From assembly GCA_007131745.1 (NCBI GenBank), contig SLPX01000009.1, positions 1-13,765 of the forward strand: DNA of 13,765 nucleotides. Direction: 5' to 3'. The stretch is from Myxococcales bacterium (GTDB taxonomy: Bacteria; Myxococcota; Polyangia; HGW-17; SLPX01). Below are positions 11,019-13,765 of the stretch, in pieces. The position numbers were made by a program, and so were the translations under genes. The notes under the pieces are model-generated. The model worked only from the letters and a program-made list of their open reading frames with translations, did no database searches and was not told the origin of the DNA. Within the stretch, counting starts at the first letter, position 1; each line of letters starts with the position of its first letter.

Positions 11019-13765
11019 ATGACAAGTAAGCTGAGTTCGCTGCTGGTGCAAGACGGCGTCGTCAGCGTCAAATGCATGGAAGAGGCTTTTCAGCGTCAGG
11101 TCATATACGGAGGGGAACTGGATACGGTTTTGTTGGAAATGGGAGTGGTGGATGAGGCCGGTATCGCCAGGTTCTTGCATCTTGCTTCGGGGTTGCCGCC
11201 GGGGGATCTTTCCGAGTTGAGTTTGAAAGAGCTCGCTGCTCCCACGGACGTGTTTCCCGTTAAACTGGCCGAAAAGTACAGGGTGGCGCCTGTTCATCGT
11301 GAAGGAAACCGGTTGCTTGTGGCTGTTACCGTAGCGATTGAAAGGAATCAACTGGAAGAGCTGAGCTTCATGTTGAACATGGCCCTTGTGCCGAACGTTG
11401 TGCCTGAGATGAGGGTTGTCCAATTGCTGGATGCCGTTTACGGCATTTCGATTCCAAGGAGATTTGCGGGACTTCTGGAAAAATACGGAGATCCTCCGGC
11501 CTTGAGAAACATTGGAGTGCCGGCAAGACTCTTGACTCCTACTTCGCAGGACGCTGCCGAACCCATCGAAGAAGATGCAGCAGCATCGGAAACCGCGGCC
11601 GAACCCGTCGAAGAAGATGCAGCAGCATCGCAAACCGCGGCCGAACCCGTCGAAGAAGATGCAGCAGAAGCGCAAACCCCGGCCGAACCCGTCGAAGAAG
11701 ATGCAGCAGCATCGCAAACCGCGGCCGAACCCATCGAAGAAGATGCAGCAGCATCGCAAACCGCGGCCGAACCCATCGAAGAAGATGCAGCAGCATCGCA
11801 AACCGCGGCCGAACCCATCGAAGAAGATGTAGCAGCATCGCAAACCCCGGCCGAACTCGTCGAAGAAGATGCAGCAGCATCGCAAACCGCGGCCGAACCC
11901 GTCGAAGAAGACGCAACAGTGCAAGCAGATGAACCTGGAGAGCACGGTGGAGTTGTCGGAGAAATTCAAAAAGCTCATCGGGAAGATTCTGAGATCTGGA
12001 CCCATGGCGATCTTGGTGCTGTTGAACCGAGCGGTATTACCGCCGGCGAAATCGAGATTGAATCATTTGACGAAGACCCGTCAGAAGATCAGGATGAGGA
12101 TGAAGCAACTCCTTTTTCTTCCATGCAAAAATGCAGCACTCTGGTGGGTATGCCGGTTGGACCGGAAGCCGGAAAAACCGATGTCGAAAGAGATGATTCT
12201 TTTGAACCACCGGTGTCCGGGATGGAGAAAATGCCTTCATTCAGCTCTCCTCCGGAATTGGAAACGGATGACTTTCCAAGGATCATGCAGCCCCAGCAAT
12301 TTGCTCGCGAAGCCAAGGGTGAGATCGATCTGCAGGCTCGTGATGATGAAGGCACCCGGGAAGGAAGAGATTTTGGTTCACAAAGCGTGGAGGTTGATCT
12401 TCCTCCATCCGTGTCTTGGCTGACACTTCCCGAGACAAAGGTTCCTGAAAGGTTATCGGGGGACGTGATCGATATCAGGGATGCAGAGGCCGAGTTCAAC
12501 GCTGCTTCGAATCGCGATGAAATCCTTCAGACATTGGTGAAGGTAATGGCTTCCAGATGCAGGTATGCAGCTCTTTTTGTCGTGCATGGAGATTACGCTG
12601 CCGGCAAATACGTCGTCAAGGAAGGCCGAATCGACACTTCCGGTATCAGCAAAGTGGAAATTCCGCTGAAATCCAAGTCGTTGTTCAAGACCGTTGTTGA
12701 GACCGGATCTCAATATTTTGGGCCGGTTGATGACGATGGACTCAATTATGCGATTTTGACCGGGCTTGACAGGTTTGATGCTCCCAATGTGATTGTTGTG
12801 CCGGTGAAAATAAAAAACCGGGTGGTTTGTGTTCTATACGGAGACGGGGGAAAGGATCTGGTTTCATCTGATGCAGTGGCGGATTTGGCTCCACTTCCGT
12901 TTTTAGGCGCTGCGGCTTTTATGCGCATCCTGGTGGAGGCAAAAAAGGGCTATGGAAAACCCAGCGCTACCGGCGAAGAGCGTATTGACAGGGCGGAACC
13001 GGCTCTCCCCGACAAGAGCGATGAAACAGCAAAGGAAAAGGTTGGTGTTTCAGCGAAGACCGCTAAAAGAGAAGGCGAAACCATTCGGGGTGCCTGGGGT
13101 GCCTCCGCAGAAGGTGAACGTTTGAAAGAAGCGGTTTTTCAAGAAGCAGCGTATTCCGTGGAAGATGAGGAACCGGTCCGGACGGTCACCGTGGATGCCG
13201 GTGCAGCTCCTGAAAGGTTTTCCAGGGAGGGGTTTGAGGGTTTGGTGGATGTATTGGAAGAAGGAGGGGAGATGGGGGAGCGAGCTGCTACAATGCTTGT
13301 AAAGGGCGGCAAAGAAGGACTTGCCGCGGTTATGAAACGTTTTCCTGGAAGGCTCGTGGTCGACAGGTTCGCTCCCGGAGCCAAGCTGCCGCCTGTGAGC
13401 CGACATGGACCGATTTTGCATTTTCTTGCCTGGTACGGAAGAGATGCAGTGGGCGATATCATGCCGATGCTGGATTCTGAAGACCCGGAAAAACGGTTCT
13501 ATGCTGCGCTTCTTTTTACCGAAATTGTTTCAGAAGAAGCGCTGGGGCTTCTTTATCAGAAACTTTTTGACGTGGATGCATCAGTCAGAAGAGCCGCTGT
13601 GGAGGCACTCAAAGTCAACGCCGTTGAAGATAAGATGTCAACGGTGTTGGAATATCTTAGAGGCGTATTGCAGCAGGGAGTTCCTTTTCACAGGTCGTGT
13701 GCCGCGGAAGCGGTGGGGGTGTTGCGTGATCGGGTTGCCGTACCCATGCTTATAAGTATGGTCAA
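11019..13765 (+). CDS. MshEN-repeat linker-GAF-like-HEAT protein, 3' end cut by window
   Basis: The frame runs open from ATG 11019 to the window end: 915 codons and no stop. AGGAG at 11005-11009 supports the start. Residues 1-140 form an MshEN/GspE-N domain (PF05157): two helical motifs (LSSLLVQDGVVSVKCMEEAF near 5-24, LDTVLLEMGVVDEAGIARFL near 34-53), then the half typical of GspE-N (PVKLAEKYRVAPVHREGNRL). Residues 184-295 are eight copies of a 14-residue Glu/Ala-rich repeat, and the acidic linker continues to about 480. Residues 485-645 look like a GAF domain (RDEILQTLVKVMASRCRYAA, then NVIVVPVKIKNRVVCVLYGD). From about 739 on, helices of HEAT type follow, such as DVDASVRRAAVEALK. No ATPase domain is present up to the cut, so it is not a secretion ATPase. 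It is likely a cytoplasmic signalling or scaffold protein. Two glycines and the second Arg of the MshEN c-di-GMP motifs are changed, so binding is uncertain. Confidence 0.85.
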   Translation, partial: MTSKLSSLLVQDGVVSVKCMEEAFQRQVIYGGELDTVLLEMGVVDEAGIARFLHLASGLPPGDLSELSLKELAAPTDVFPVKLAEKYRVAPVHREGNRLLVAVTVAIERNQLEELSFMLNMALVPNVVPEMRVVQLLDAVYGISIPRRFAGLLEKYGDPPALRNIGVPARLLTPTSQDAAEPIEEDAAASETAAEPVEEDAAASQTAAEPVEEDAAEAQTPAEPVEEDAAASQTAAEPIEEDAAASQTAAEPIEEDAAASQTAAEPIEEDVAASQTPAELVEEDAAASQTAAEPVEEDATVQADEPGEHGGVVGEIQKAHREDSEIWTHGDLGAVEPSGITAGEIEIESFDEDPSEDQDEDEATPFSSMQKCSTLVGMPVGPEAGKTDVERDDSFEPPVSGMEKMPSFSSPPELETDDFPRIMQPQQFAREAKGEIDLQARDDEGTREGRDFGSQSVEVDLPPSVSWLTLPETKVPERLSGDVIDIRDAEAEFNAASNRDEILQTLVKVMASRCRYAALFVVHGDYAAGKYVVKEGRIDTSGISKVEIPLKSKSLFKTVVETGSQYFGPVDDDGLNYAILTGLDRFDAPNVIVVPVKIKNRVVCVLYGDGGKDLVSSDAVADLAPLPFLGAAAFMRILVEAKKGYGKPSATGEERIDRAEPALPDKSDETAKEKVGVSAKTAKREGETIRGAWGASAEGERLKEAVFQEAAYSVEDEEPVRTVTVDAGAAPERFSREGFEGLVDVLEEGGEMGERAATMLVKGGKEGLAAVMKRFPGRLVVDRFAPGAKLPPVSRHGPILHFLAWYGRDAVGDIMPMLDSEDPEKRFYAALLFTEIVSEEALGLLYQKLFDVDASVRRAAVEALKVNAVEDKMSTVLEYLRGVLQQGVPFHRSCAAEAVGVLRDRVAVPMLISMV
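11568..11903 (+). repeat. 42-bp minisatellite, eight in-frame copies
   Basis: Eight complete 42-bp units run head to tail, each encoding EEDAAASQTAAEPV or a near copy. The array is flanked by a partial unit before (AAEPI, to 11567) and a decayed one after (EEDATVQ, from 11904). Units 4, 5 and 6 are identical, and units 2 and 8 are identical to each other and differ from those three only by GTC for ATC. Units 1, 3 and 7 carry a few changes. The unit is a multiple of three, so gain or loss of copies keeps the frame and only alters linker length. Confidence 0.95.

Noticed and set aside
11438..11916. Further minus-strand and off-frame ORFs over the repeat array
   Set aside because: They consist almost wholly of the translated repeat and have no start signals or domain content.
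10968..12005. Minus-strand 345-codon ORF with repeated FFDGFGRGLRCCC segments
   Set aside because: It is the antisense shadow of the 42-bp repeat array and its flanks. The repeat has a length divisible by three, which keeps several frames open. The plus frame has a Shine-Dalgarno, recognisable domains and runs on far beyond the repeat.
11869..12423. Plus-strand 184-codon ORF in another frame
   Set aside because: It overlaps the large MshEN-GAF-HEAT frame, starts inside the repeat, and has a basic composition without any recognisable fold.
11019..13765. Reading the large gene as a secretion or pilus ATPase (GspE/PilB)
   Set aside because: Only the N-terminal GspE-N/MshEN part is present. No Walker A or B motif appears in the 915 visible codons, and GAF-like and HEAT-like regions follow instead.

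Overview
The window reads as chromosomal sequence from a deltaproteobacterial or Myxococcota-like bacterium, probably an uncultured lineage. This is inferred from gene content rather than from a marker gene. The main pointers are a tandem family of Cys-rich lipoproteins with IgGFc-binding-type domains, a double PilZ protein of the type abundant in gliding myxobacteria, and an MshEN-linker-GAF-HEAT chimera. Coding DNA has moderate GC content and the intergenic gaps are AT-rich. No tRNA, rRNA, CRISPR array, insertion sequence or phage gene was seen.

Layout: (1) 2-604, plus strand: the 3' part of an AIM24/TIGR00266-family gene cut by the window edge, followed by a hairpin-plus-T terminator candidate. 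(2) 753-1832, plus: an exported protein of unknown function, best started at a TTG with a strong Shine-Dalgarno. It converges on (3) three tandem minus-strand paralogues, transcribed in the order C (7838-5943), B (5842-4004), A (3738-1885). Each is a lipoprotein of about 612-631 residues with an Asn-rich tether, two six-cysteine modules and a long IgGFc-binding-like region. (4) A 367-bp gap (7839-8205) with a possible 43-codon ORF. (5) 8829-8206, minus: a tandem PilZ-domain protein, divergent from (6) 9105-10178, plus: a lipoprotein with a highly charged linker. (7) 10372-10938, plus: an RDD-family membrane protein. (8) 11019 to beyond 13765, plus: a very large protein with an N-terminal MshEN (GspE-N) domain, a linker made of a 42-bp minisatellite, a GAF-like domain and HEAT-like repeats, still open at the window end.

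How the parts may work together: four of the eight genes encode probable lipoproteins and one more encodes an exported protein, so this is largely an envelope locus. Two proteins belong to families that bind cyclic di-GMP (PilZ and MshEN), which suggests second-messenger control of surface or motility functions nearby. The link between the c-di-GMP-type proteins and the surface lipoproteins rests only on proximity. The most distinctive items are the tandem IgGFc-type lipoprotein array, with conserved scaffolds and strongly divergent Cys-rich loops, and the large MshEN/GAF/HEAT protein with its nearly identical 14-residue repeats.
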